A program made the position numbers and the translations under genes. This document shows positions 8,601-15,873 of a stretch of DNA of 64,000 nt, in pieces (the first letter of the stretch is position 1; every line of letters starts with the position of its first letter). Source of the DNA: Thalassospira profundimaris (lineage in GTDB: Bacteria; Pseudomonadota; Alphaproteobacteria; Rhodospirillales; Thalassospiraceae); contig NZ_JPWI01000003.1 of the NCBI RefSeq assembly GCF_003326795.1, positions 62,001 through 126,000 on the forward strand, given 5' to 3'. A model generated the notes under the pieces. That model did no database searches, was not told the DNA's origin, and saw only the letters and a program-made list of their open reading frames with translations.

Positions 8601-8637
8601 GCCCCTGTGCCGCTTGTCGGGCAGGGGCTTCTTTTTT
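8601..8637 (+). terminator. Intrinsic terminator after pcaF, ahead of pcaB
   Basis: GCCCCTG (8601-8607) pairs with CAGGGGC (8622-8628), with inner pairing CCG/CGG, followed by TTCTTTTTT. It lies between two genes of one pathway, so pcaB is either transcribed by read-through or from its own promoter. Confidence 0.75.
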
Positions 8638-8716
8638 GCGTTATTGACCAAACAGGTTGGCAGCGCGACACTATCGATCTGATTTTACACCTGTTTAACC
8701 CGGTGGATTACCCCTG

Positions 8717-10054
8717 ATGACCATTTCGCCTTTTGATTCCGCCCTGCTTGGGGATCTGTTTTCCGACCCGGAAATTGCGGCCCTGTTTGATGACAAGGCA
8801 CAGATTGCCTCGATGCTTCTGGTTGAATCTGCTCTTGCCGCCGCCGAGGCGCGCGCAGGCGTCATTCCTGAACAAAGTGCGGTCCGCATTGCCGAAGTGT
8901 GTCGGGACTTCAATCCCGATCCGGCATCGCTTGCGGCAGGGACAGCAAGTGCAGGTGTGCCGGTGCCGGCATTGGTCAAGGCATTGAAAGCCGAAATTGG
9001 TGGCGAAGATGCGCGGTTCGCACATTTCGGGGCAACCAGTCAGGATGTGGTGGATACCGCCCTTGTTTTGCGTCTGCGCGAGGCCATTGGCATCATTCGT
9101 CGGCGTATCCGCAAACTGGCAAAGTCCCTTGGCGCACATGCGGATGCGCATCGGGCAACAGTGATGATCGGGCGTACCCGATCCCAGCAGGCGGTACCAA
9201 CGACCTTTGGCCTTAAGGCCGCAGGGTGGCTTGCGCCTTTGGCGCGTATTGATCGCCGGATTGAAAGCCTGTCTTCGGATTTGCTGCGCCTGTCCTTTGG
9301 CGGGGCGGCGGGAACGCTTGCCTCTATCGGGGCAAAGGCCATCGATGTTGAAAGCAACCTTGCCGAGGAACTTGATCTTCCGGTTGCCGATATGCCCTGG
9401 CATGCGCAGCGCGATGTGCTGGTTGATTTTGCCAGTCAGTTAACAGCGTTAACCGGTGCGCTTGGCAAGATGGGGCAGGACCTTGTTTTGCTGGCTCAGT
9501 CGGAAATTGCCGAAGTGCAGCCGGGCAAGGGCGGCGGGTCGTCAACCATGCCCCATAAATCCAACCCGGTGCAGGCCGAAATGCTGGTGACTCTGGCACG
9601 TTTCAATGCCGGGCAGCTTGGCGTTTTCAGCCAGTCGCAATTGCATGACCATGAACGGTGCGGGTCAAGCTGGCTTCTGGAATGGCTGACCTTGCCGCAG
9701 ATCATTATTGCGGCGGGGACGGCACTGGCGCAGGCGGTTGATATGGTGCCGGACCTTAAAATCAACACCAACCGCATGACTGAAAACCTTGAACTGTCGC
9801 GCGGTGCCATGCTGGCCGAGGCCGCGACATTTGCCCTTGCCGATCATCTTGGTCGGGATGCTGCGGACAAGCTGGTCAAGGAAGCGATTGCCAAATCAGC
9901 GGCAAACGGATCAAACCTGTTTGACGAATTACCCGGTCTGACCGATGCGCCGGTTGATTGGGCACATGTGCGCAGTCCGGCCAATTATGTCGGGCAGTCC
10001 GACCTGTTTATTGATCGGGTTCTAGGGGCGGCAAAGCGCGGATTTCGGGAATAA
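8717..10054 (+). CDS. pcaB: 3-carboxy-cis,cis-muconate cycloisomerase
   Basis: A 445-residue member of the fumarase/aspartase superfamily. It forms gamma-carboxymuconolactone from beta-carboxymuconate, the step between PcaHG and PcaC. The signature loop GGGSSTMPHKSNPVQAEM lies near residues 272-290, and AHFGATSQDVVDTALVL carries the TSQD motif. Length is at the upper end for PcaB. It is separated from pcaF by a terminator. It completes the full set from protocatechuate to central metabolism in this cluster. Confidence 0.9.
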   Translation: MTISPFDSALLGDLFSDPEIAALFDDKAQIASMLLVESALAAAEARAGVIPEQSAVRIAEVCRDFNPDPASLAAGTASAGVPVPALVKALKAEIGGEDARFAHFGATSQDVVDTALVLRLREAIGIIRRRIRKLAKSLGAHADAHRATVMIGRTRSQQAVPTTFGLKAAGWLAPLARIDRRIESLSSDLLRLSFGGAAGTLASIGAKAIDVESNLAEELDLPVADMPWHAQRDVLVDFASQLTALTGALGKMGQDLVLLAQSEIAEVQPGKGGGSSTMPHKSNPVQAEMLVTLARFNAGQLGVFSQSQLHDHERCGSSWLLEWLTLPQIIIAAGTALAQAVDMVPDLKINTNRMTENLELSRGAMLAEAATFALADHLGRDAADKLVKEAIAKSAANGSNLFDELPGLTDAPVDWAHVRSPANYVGQSDLFIDRVLGAAKRGFRE

Positions 10055-10063
10055 ACAGACATG

Positions 10064-10091
10064 AAAAAGGCTGCCCCGGGGCAGCCTTTTT
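10064..10091. terminator. Bidirectional intrinsic terminator between pcaB and the GNAT gene
   Basis: A perfect 28-base palindrome: five A, GGCTGCCCC, then its complement and five T. It follows pcaB and faces the convergent GNAT gene that ends at 10108, so it can serve both strands. Confidence 0.85.
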
Positions 10092-10107
10092 GATTTTGTG
10101 GCTATGT

Positions 10108-10590
10108 CTAGCGCGGTGCGCGCAGTCGCTTTTCAACGGCATAGTTGTGGATGGGGACGCCATTGACTTCAAAGTCGCGGCGTTCCACCACCGAAAATCC
10201 CTGTTTGAGCAGGAAGGATTTGGCAAGCTCGCTGGCTTCTGAATAAAGCTTGCCGATATCCTGTTTTCTGGCCTCGGCCTCAAGGGCGGCATACAGCTGT
10301 GCCACGACACCGGTTCCGGCAACATCGGGTGCGGCATACAAAAAACCGATATGCCCGTCGCGTTCGATATCGCCAAATGCGACGACCTGATCGCTGTCAT
10401 TGACCGCAACAAGGCAATAACGCCCGTCATTCATCACTTCGGCAAACCGCGCCGGGGTGGGTTGCAAACTGGCCCAGACGGCGACCTGTTCTGGGCCATA
10501 TCCTTTGGGGCCAAGCTTTTTGACAGCGCGACGATAAATCTCGGACATCATCGCGGCATCTTCATCGCGAAAAGGACGTATCGTGATCAT
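10108..10590 (-). CDS. GNAT-family N-acetyltransferase
   Basis: A 160-residue GNAT domain protein (MITIRPFRDEDAAMM start; acetyl-CoA loop region APDVAGTGVVAQLYAALEAEA). The pyrophosphate loop has AGTGV where Q/RxxGxG/A is usual, still a recognisable fit. The start at ATG 10590 forms an ATGA overlap with the upstream tenA-like gene, so the two are translationally coupled. The C-terminal GFSVVERRDFEVNGVPIHNYAVEK is common in small YafP-like acetyltransferases. Substrate unknown. Confidence 0.8.
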   Translation of the reverse strand: MITIRPFRDEDAAMMSEIYRRAVKKLGPKGYGPEQVAVWASLQPTPARFAEVMNDGRYCLVAVNDSDQVVAFGDIERDGHIGFLYAAPDVAGTGVVAQLYAALEAEARKQDIGKLYSEASELAKSFLLKQGFSVVERRDFEVNGVPIHNYAVEKRLRAPR

Positions 10591-11306
10591 GCATCTTGAT
10601 CCCATGCAGCGTCAAAGAACTGAACTTCAAGTTCCGTGGCACGTTTGAAACAGGACAGGCAGCTCTGGCGTTCATCATTTGAAAGTGTGGGGCCAACCTG
10701 ATCAAGCTGATCATTGAGATAGGCAACAACACTTTCAAAATACGCACCGACATGCAGATCAAGCCATTCGGAATACCAGAAATCCGTGGGGCGCGTTTCA
10801 AGCCCGCGATTGACCCGGTCCGCCCAGCCCAGATAGGTGCCCTCGGCAACGGCAAGAACCGCAAGCATATCGGCATACCGGTTGCTGTTGGTGGCATCGG
10901 CCATCAATTGCTTGAAATCTGCCGTAACAGGCCAGTCCGGCTGGTCTTCACGTGCCGTCTCGCTGACGCCAAGTGCCACAAAGGATCGTTCGAAATAGGT
11001 ATTTTCCGCCCCGGTCACAAGGGCAAGAAACTGACAGCCCGGAATGCGGTCCTTTAATGTCGGGGCACGCGAAACGGCGGCGGCCAAAAGTGCGACAAAC
11101 CGGTCGATAAAACGATGGTCCTGAATAAGGTAGTTTTCAAGATTGCGTTTTGGAACTGCCGCCTTTCCCCACGCATCGGTAAAGGGATGATGGGTCACAC
11201 GGTGCCAGTCTTTGGCAACGGATGCCTTCAGCCAGTCGGAAAAGACCCCATCGGGATGTGACTGTTTCCAGACCGGGAAATCGGGAACTGGTTGGGTGTT
11301 GTTCAT
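10587..11306 (-). CDS. TenA/thiaminase II-family protein without the catalytic cysteine
   Basis: A 239-residue all-helical TenA-fold protein. TenA hydrolyses thiamin degradation products to salvage the pyrimidine. Asp63 (LIQDHRF) and the C-terminal glutamates (TELEVQFFDAAW, about 225-227) correspond to conserved TenA residues. The segment that normally carries the nucleophilic cysteine reads LAVAEGTYLGWA, without cysteine, which suggests the TenA_E subgroup with a different activity. I chose ATG 11306; an upstream alternative start adds 30 basic residues with no support. It is coupled to the GNAT gene, and I saw no thiamin riboswitch upstream. Confidence 0.75.
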   Translation of the reverse strand: MNNTQPVPDFPVWKQSHPDGVFSDWLKASVAKDWHRVTHHPFTDAWGKAAVPKRNLENYLIQDHRFIDRFVALLAAAVSRAPTLKDRIPGCQFLALVTGAENTYFERSFVALGVSETAREDQPDWPVTADFKQLMADATNSNRYADMLAVLAVAEGTYLGWADRVNRGLETRPTDFWYSEWLDLHVGAYFESVVAYLNDQLDQVGPTLSNDERQSCLSCFKRATELEVQFFDAAWDQDA

Positions 11307-11486
11307 GGTCACGGCGCGTTTCCTGATATCTTTGATTTTTCTTCTTTTTACACGCGATTGTGGCAAGGGCAAGAACCCAATAATTTGCCCGGACATCTGT
11401 GACGTGATTGATGCTTGTCAATGTAAAACAACAAATAAGAATGTAATGGTATAGGCAGTTCTTCTCAATCATCCTTGGAGGATGTC

Positions 11487-11711
11487 ATGGCAAATGTCGG
11501 AACCGTCGATCGCCTGTTGCGTGCCTGTGCTGGTGTCATTTTGCTTGCTTTGCCGTTCCTGATGGCCAATCCCGCAGAAGGTGCAATTGCATTTGGTGTT
11601 TATGGCTGGGTCATGATCGCAGCTGGTGTCGTCTTGCTGGTGACGGCCGCATTCCGTTTCTGCCCGCTTTATATGATTTTCGGTTTGCGGACCTGCCCGC
11701 TTTCGAAGTAG
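11487..11711 (+). CDS. Small membrane protein, DUF2892/YgaP-like
   Basis: A 74-residue protein with two membrane helices (about residues 12-27 and 35-58) and the closing motif FRFCPLYMIFGLRTCP characteristic of DUF2892. Such proteins occur next to or fused with rhodanese-type sulfur-handling domains. The start at ATG 11487 is set by TTGGAGGA just upstream. The next gene encodes a DUF442 domain, a frequent partner in sulfide or persulfide detoxification loci, so a sulfur-related role is inferred. Confidence 0.75.
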   Translation: MANVGTVDRLLRACAGVILLALPFLMANPAEGAIAFGVYGWVMIAAGVVLLVTAAFRFCPLYMIFGLRTCPLSK

Positions 11712-11779
11712 GAGCCGTTCAGTAATCCCGCGCAGCAATTTCTGTTCGAGCTGTTGGCAACAGCGCGTTATAGTGACAT

Positions 11780-11794
11780 CCGTAACAGTTACGG
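11780..11794. promoter_or_regulatory. 15-base palindrome upstream of the DUF442 gene
   Basis: CCGTAACAGTTACGG is a perfect 7+1+7 palindrome, 73 bases ahead of the DUF442 start. A TTGACA (11814-11819) lies just downstream. It is a plausible repressor site; no regulator gene is adjacent. Confidence 0.4.
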
Positions 11795-11866
11795 TGTGTG
11801 ACGTTTGTCCTGTTTGACAGGGCATAATGTGATAACGCCACCGGCAATGAATAACGGAACAGAAAA

Positions 11867-12280
11867 ATGAAACGCCTGAGCGACGATCTGACGGTATCCC
11901 CGCAATTGCCCCTTGAAGCAATCGACGAGATTGCCAAGGCCGGATACAAAACCATTATCTGTAACCGCCCGGATGATGAAGATCCGGGGCAGCCATCCTT
12001 TGCCGAAATTTCTGCCAAGGCCGAAGCCGCAGGTATAAAGGCGATTTTCCAGCCGGTCGTGAGCGGCAATGTCACGGATGCCGATGCCGATGCCTTTGCT
12101 GCCAATCTTGCCGATGCGGCCAAGCCGATTTTTGCCTATTGCCGTACGGGGACACGTTGCACGATCCTGTGGTCGCTGGCCAATGCCGGGGCACTTCCGG
12201 TTCAGGACATTATCAAGTCGGCGTCTGATGCCGGTTATGACATGTCGCCACTTTTGCCGCGTATTGCTGCGCGCGCCTAG
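11867..12280 (+). CDS. TIGR01244/DUF442 phosphatase-like sulfur transferase domain protein
   Basis: A 137-residue stand-alone DUF442 (beta-lactamase hydrolase-like phosphatase) domain. The P-loop AYCRTGTRC supplies the CX5R-like motif, with the catalytic cysteine near residue 99. The N-terminus (LTVSPQLPLEAIDEIAKAGYKTIICNRPDDE) is also diagnostic. In other bacteria this domain is fused to a persulfide dioxygenase (Blh) or lies beside it; here it stands alone 155 bases after the DUF2892 gene. A role in sulfide/persulfide metabolism is inferred from family and neighbour. Confidence 0.82.
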   Translation: MKRLSDDLTVSPQLPLEAIDEIAKAGYKTIICNRPDDEDPGQPSFAEISAKAEAAGIKAIFQPVVSGNVTDADADAFAANLADAAKPIFAYCRTGTRCTILWSLANAGALPVQDIIKSASDAGYDMSPLLPRIAARA

Positions 12281-12297
12281 AATTTGGGATGAATTGA

Positions 12298-12326
12298 TGC
12301 GGTGGGGTTGATCATGCCCCATCGCA
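12298..12326 (+). terminator. Hairpin downstream of the DUF442 gene
   Basis: TGCGGTGGGG (12298-12307) pairs with CCCCATCGCA (12317-12326), with one G-U pair. There is no T-run after it, so termination is uncertain. Confidence 0.35.
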
Positions 12327-12425
12327 TAATCGCGCGGCACGCCTGCCAAAATTGCACTATCGATTTTTTGCAAATCGTGGCGATATGACATGACGGTATG
12401 TGATCCGTATGTCTGATTTTCTGGT

Positions 12426-13565
12426 GTGGATGTGAATTTGAAGACGCGCGAAGACGCCACGATAGAGTTTCGATTGGCGGTGCCCGGCGATATTGATGCG
12501 CTGTGCGATATTGAAAACCAGTCCTTTGATATAGACCTCCTGAACCGTCGTGCGTTCAAACGCTTTGTCGGAAGCGAAACCGCGCGCCTGATGGTTGCCT
12601 GCAAGAACGGCGGTGTTGTCGGATATGTACTGGTTATTTTCCGGCGCAATGTGGCTTTGGCGCGTCTTTATTCAATGGCGGTCTTGCCCGATATGCGAGG
12701 GCAGGGTATCGGCAGGCAACTGGTCACCCGGGCCGAAGACCTCAGTCTTGATTTCGGGGCTCCGATCCTGCGTCTTGAAGTCAGTCAGAAAAATGCGAGG
12801 GCGATTTCGCTATTCCGGGCTGCCGGATATCGGGAATTTGCCCTTTATCCGGATTATTACCCGGATCATAGCGATGCTTTGCGCATGGAAAAGGTCCTTG
12901 TGCCCAATGCACTTTCCCTGCCATCGCCCATTCATTTCTATCACCAGACCCTGCCATTTACCTGTGGTCCGGCGGCTTTGATGATGGCGATGAATGCACT
13001 TGATCCGTCGCTTGAACTTGATCGCAATCTTGAAATTGCTCTGTGGCGCGAAGCCACCACTATTTTCATGACCTCGGGCCATGGCGGATGCGGGCCGCTT
13101 GGTCTTGCTCTTGCGGCCAACCGGCGCGGCTTTGATGTCGAGGTTCTAAGCAGCCGCGATGGTCCGCTTTTTGTCGACACCGTACGCAAACCCAAGAACC
13201 GCGAAGTGGTCGAACTGGTGCATTATGATTTTGCCCGTCAGGCCCAGGATATGGGTATCCCCGTGATGACCGGACCCTTTGGCGTCGCCGAGATCGAGGA
13301 ACGTGCCAAAAAAGGAAAAATGGCACTGGTTCTGATCAGTCAGTACCGGATTTACGGCGACAAGATCCCGCATTGGGTGGTGGTGTCGGGGTTTGATGAC
13401 CGCTTTGTCTATGTCAGCGATCCGGATATCGGCGAAGATCACGAACCGTTCACGGGCAGTGACTGTCTGTCTGTCCCGATCCTGCGTCACGAGTTCGACC
13501 TGATGGCGCGATATGGGCGTGACAAGCTTCAGGCCGCCGTGTTCATTTACAAAAAGGCCGGGTAA
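12426..13565 (+). CDS. GNAT acetyltransferase fused to a C39/papain-like peptidase domain
   Basis: A 379-residue two-domain protein. Residues 12-155 are a RimI-like GNAT domain with the acetyl-CoA loop RGQGIGRQ (91-98). Residues about 165-376 are a C39/papain-like domain with the likely nucleophile Cys180 in LPFTCGPAALMMAM, His316 in KIPHWVVVSGF, and Asp332/Asp334 in YVSDPDIGE. The start is uncertain: GTG 12426, GTG 12432 and TTG 12438 are all possible and none has a clear Shine-Dalgarno. It faces a GNAT-RLAN-ATP-grasp gene across a shared terminator. Proteins of this architecture are recurrent neighbours of such ligases in proteobacteria; substrates are unknown to me. It may mature or hydrolyse a peptide made by that ligase. 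Confidence 0.8.
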   Translation: MDVNLKTREDATIEFRLAVPGDIDALCDIENQSFDIDLLNRRAFKRFVGSETARLMVACKNGGVVGYVLVIFRRNVALARLYSMAVLPDMRGQGIGRQLVTRAEDLSLDFGAPILRLEVSQKNARAISLFRAAGYREFALYPDYYPDHSDALRMEKVLVPNALSLPSPIHFYHQTLPFTCGPAALMMAMNALDPSLELDRNLEIALWREATTIFMTSGHGGCGPLGLALAANRRGFDVEVLSSRDGPLFVDTVRKPKNREVVELVHYDFARQAQDMGIPVMTGPFGVAEIEERAKKGKMALVLISQYRIYGDKIPHWVVVSGFDDRFVYVSDPDIGEDHEPFTGSDCLSVPILRHEFDLMARYGRDKLQAAVFIYKKAG

Positions 13566-13579
13566 AACCCGGCCTTTTT
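13551..13579. terminator. Bidirectional terminator between the two convergent GNAT-fusion genes
   Basis: A 13-base perfect stem (AAAAAGGCCGGGT with its complement) around an AAA loop. The left arm overlaps the last codons and stop of the GNAT-peptidase gene. T-runs on both strands make it usable from both sides. Confidence 0.85.
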
Positions 13580-13598
13580 CGTTGGTGTGTTGACCGGA

Positions 13599-15569
13599 TT
13601 ACGGTCGTGCGATCTTGCCCAGAAGATGGGCGATGATGCGGCGGTAAAGGTCCATGCCCAGTACCACATCCTCGACCCCGGCATCGATATTGGGGTTGTC
13701 ATTGACCTCGATGACCATCGGACCATGCGGGGTTTCCTTGACATCGACACCATAAAGCCCGTCACCCATCAGGCGCGCTGCGGCAAGGGCGGTTGAAACG
13801 ATATCTGCTGGCGCGTCTTCAACAGCGACTGTTTCAAATCCGCCTTCCTCAAAGCTTTTGCCATCGTCTTCATGCTTGACGATCTGCCAGTGGCCCGGCG
13901 CCATGAAATAGCGGCTGGCAAAGATCGGTTCGCCGCCCAGAACACCAATGCGCCAGTCAAAGGTCGTTTCGACATATTCCTGAATGACCAGAAGTTCCGA
14001 GTTCTTGAACATCTCGGTCGCAACTTCATTCAGATGCTCGGGTGATTTTACCTTGCGCACCCCGCGCGAGAAGCATCCGTCCGGCACCTTAAGAACCGAC
14101 GGGAAGCTGAATTGCTGAGCGATTTCGGTAATACGGCGTTTGTCAAAGATCGCACTTTTCGGGGCCGGAATACGGTGTGTGCGCAGCAATTCGGCCAGAT
14201 AGACCTTGTTGGTACAACGCAGCATCGAGTCCGGATCGTCGATCACCGGAATGCCTTCCTTTACCGCACGTTTGGCAAAGCGATAGGTATGGTGATCAAG
14301 GGCAGTGGTTTCACGGATCAGAAGGGCATCAAATTCCGACAAATGATGGAAATCCTTGGCCGTGATCAGTTCGGCCTTGGCACCAAGATCAGATGCAGCC
14401 TGAACAAAATTTGCCAAGGCTTCCTTGTCAGACGGCGGCAAAACCTCGTCCGGGTCATGCAGGATCGCAACCAGTGCCGTTGGCGGAGTGACGTTGCCCT
14501 GTTTGCGCACGCGCCCGCGCAGATAGGCCCGAAGCGCTGCCTCAAACTCGGCAAGGTTGCTGTCATCAAGTTGGCCAAGTGACGGGGCTTCGATTTCGCG
14601 CAAAATCTTGCGATCCTGCCGGTTCAGATGCAGGCGCAGGATCGGGCAACGGAACTGATCAAAGGCCCGTTCGGCGATCTGGCGGAACCGTTTGTCGGCG
14701 GTGCGTCCGAAATAGACATCAATATGGTCCGGGGCTTGCTCCGGGCCGTGCCCCGATTTGGCAAGGGCGTCAATGATCTGCGGGCTCAGTTCGGAACGGG
14801 CGGTTTTCTGAAGACGTTTCCAGTTAAGGTCAAGAAGAACATCTGCCTCGGGGATCACGCGTTCGGCGCGGGCCGCGGCCAGAAGGCTGCAATAATAGCC
14901 GCGCGACAGATATTCATAAGACTGGCACAGGTTGATCACACGGCGGTTGCGTACTCCGTGATCAAGGGCCAGATAATCACGCACCCGCATCACACGCGCA
15001 CCCGAAACCGCAAAACGCTGATCGGACAGTCGATCCACCAGAATCAGCGGTGCACCGGTGGCAACCGCCGGGGTGACATCGGTCTGCCCGTTATAAAGTG
15101 CATGTTCAAGGCGAATGCCATCGCCGCCATCTTCGTAATAGCCCGGAAGATCTGCAATTTTCTGATAGCCGTGCCGTTCATAAAGATTGCGTGCTGTATC
15201 GTTCTTTACGCGGACTTCCAGTCGCATGCGCAGGCAGCCGGCATCCATCGCCAGATTCTCAAGACCGGCCAGAAGTTGCGTGCCCAGACCCTTGCCACGC
15301 CATTGCTGTGCAATCGCCAGTGAATAGATACGTGCCGTGACCGTGTTGGCGCGCAACAGCAACATTCCGTAACCGACGATTGCCGGTTTGTCGGCATCCC
15401 CGGCATCCGCGACCAAAAGGCGTGCGGTTGCCTGACGCAGGAAACGGGAAAAGGATGGGCGCGAAATCAGGTCAGTTTCAAAATTTGCCTGCTCAAGGGC
15501 GCAAAGCCCGTCAAGGTCGGCGCGTACAGCATTGCGAATAATGACGGTATTGGTCTGGGTTGAAGCCAC
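13599..15569 (-). CDS. GNAT-RLAN-RimK-type ATP-grasp ligase
   Basis: A 656-residue three-domain protein. Residues about 8-155 form a GNAT domain (RGKGLGTQLL loop). About 170-330 match the RLAN region that precedes some RimK-type ATP-grasp enzymes (VINLCQSYEYLSRGYYCSLLAAA). About 345-650 form the ATP-grasp fold, with the nucleotide-binding lysine in VLKVPDG, IQEYVE, DWRIGVLGG, and the Mg-binding EVNDNPN (Glu621, Asn623). The ATP-grasp family makes amide bonds, often adding glutamate or other amino acids. Start GTG 15569 is set by AGGAGGT (15578-15584); an upstream TTG (15617) has less support. It is convergent with the GNAT-peptidase gene, its likely functional partner. Confidence 0.85.
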   Translation of the reverse strand: MASTQTNTVIIRNAVRADLDGLCALEQANFETDLISRPSFSRFLRQATARLLVADAGDADKPAIVGYGMLLLRANTVTARIYSLAIAQQWRGKGLGTQLLAGLENLAMDAGCLRMRLEVRVKNDTARNLYERHGYQKIADLPGYYEDGGDGIRLEHALYNGQTDVTPAVATGAPLILVDRLSDQRFAVSGARVMRVRDYLALDHGVRNRRVINLCQSYEYLSRGYYCSLLAAARAERVIPEADVLLDLNWKRLQKTARSELSPQIIDALAKSGHGPEQAPDHIDVYFGRTADKRFRQIAERAFDQFRCPILRLHLNRQDRKILREIEAPSLGQLDDSNLAEFEAALRAYLRGRVRKQGNVTPPTALVAILHDPDEVLPPSDKEALANFVQAASDLGAKAELITAKDFHHLSEFDALLIRETTALDHHTYRFAKRAVKEGIPVIDDPDSMLRCTNKVYLAELLRTHRIPAPKSAIFDKRRITEIAQQFSFPSVLKVPDGCFSRGVRKVKSPEHLNEVATEMFKNSELLVIQEYVETTFDWRIGVLGGEPIFASRYFMAPGHWQIVKHEDDGKSFEEGGFETVAVEDAPADIVSTALAAARLMGDGLYGVDVKETPHGPMVIEVNDNPNIDAGVEDVVLGMDLYRRIIAHLLGKIARP

Positions 15570-15873
15570 GAGATGGACCTCCTGCAATGTGGGGTGTGAC
15601 GCATATGGTGCGCTCAACTCCCGGTACGCTCAAACCAAAAAGCTCACAAGTGCGTTTATTGTTCACAGCCATGCCATTTTTTCATGGGAATTGGCATAGG
15701 TGACACTCGACCTGTAAGATGAATAAAAATATGGTATTTCGTGATAGCAGTTTTGAAAATAACAATAATTCCGCTTGCACGAAGCCCTGCCATGAGCGTC
15801 GGATATAAAATGGATCGGGCTGGTGGAACCTGCATCAGTCGACCGGGCATGAAGCACAAAGGACAAGATATTC
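15570..15873. other. Divergent intergenic region between the ligase gene and tamA
   Basis: 304 bases without a gene. It should hold the promoters of the ligase gene (leftward) and of tamA (rightward). ATGCCA (15671-15676) and TGGCAT (15692-15697) form an inverted repeat with a 15-base spacer, a possible operator. The stretch 15715-15775 is AT-rich. I could not place a convincing -35/-10 pair. Confidence 0.4.

Noticed and set aside
8638-8716. Separate promoter for pcaB (TTGACC at 8644-8649)
   Set aside because: No acceptable -10 element at 16-19 bases; left as a possibility in the pca finding rather than annotated.
11307-11486. Possible thiamin (TPP) riboswitch upstream of the TenA-like gene
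   Set aside because: I could not find the conserved CTGAGA and ACCTGATC-type elements in the right order on the minus strand.
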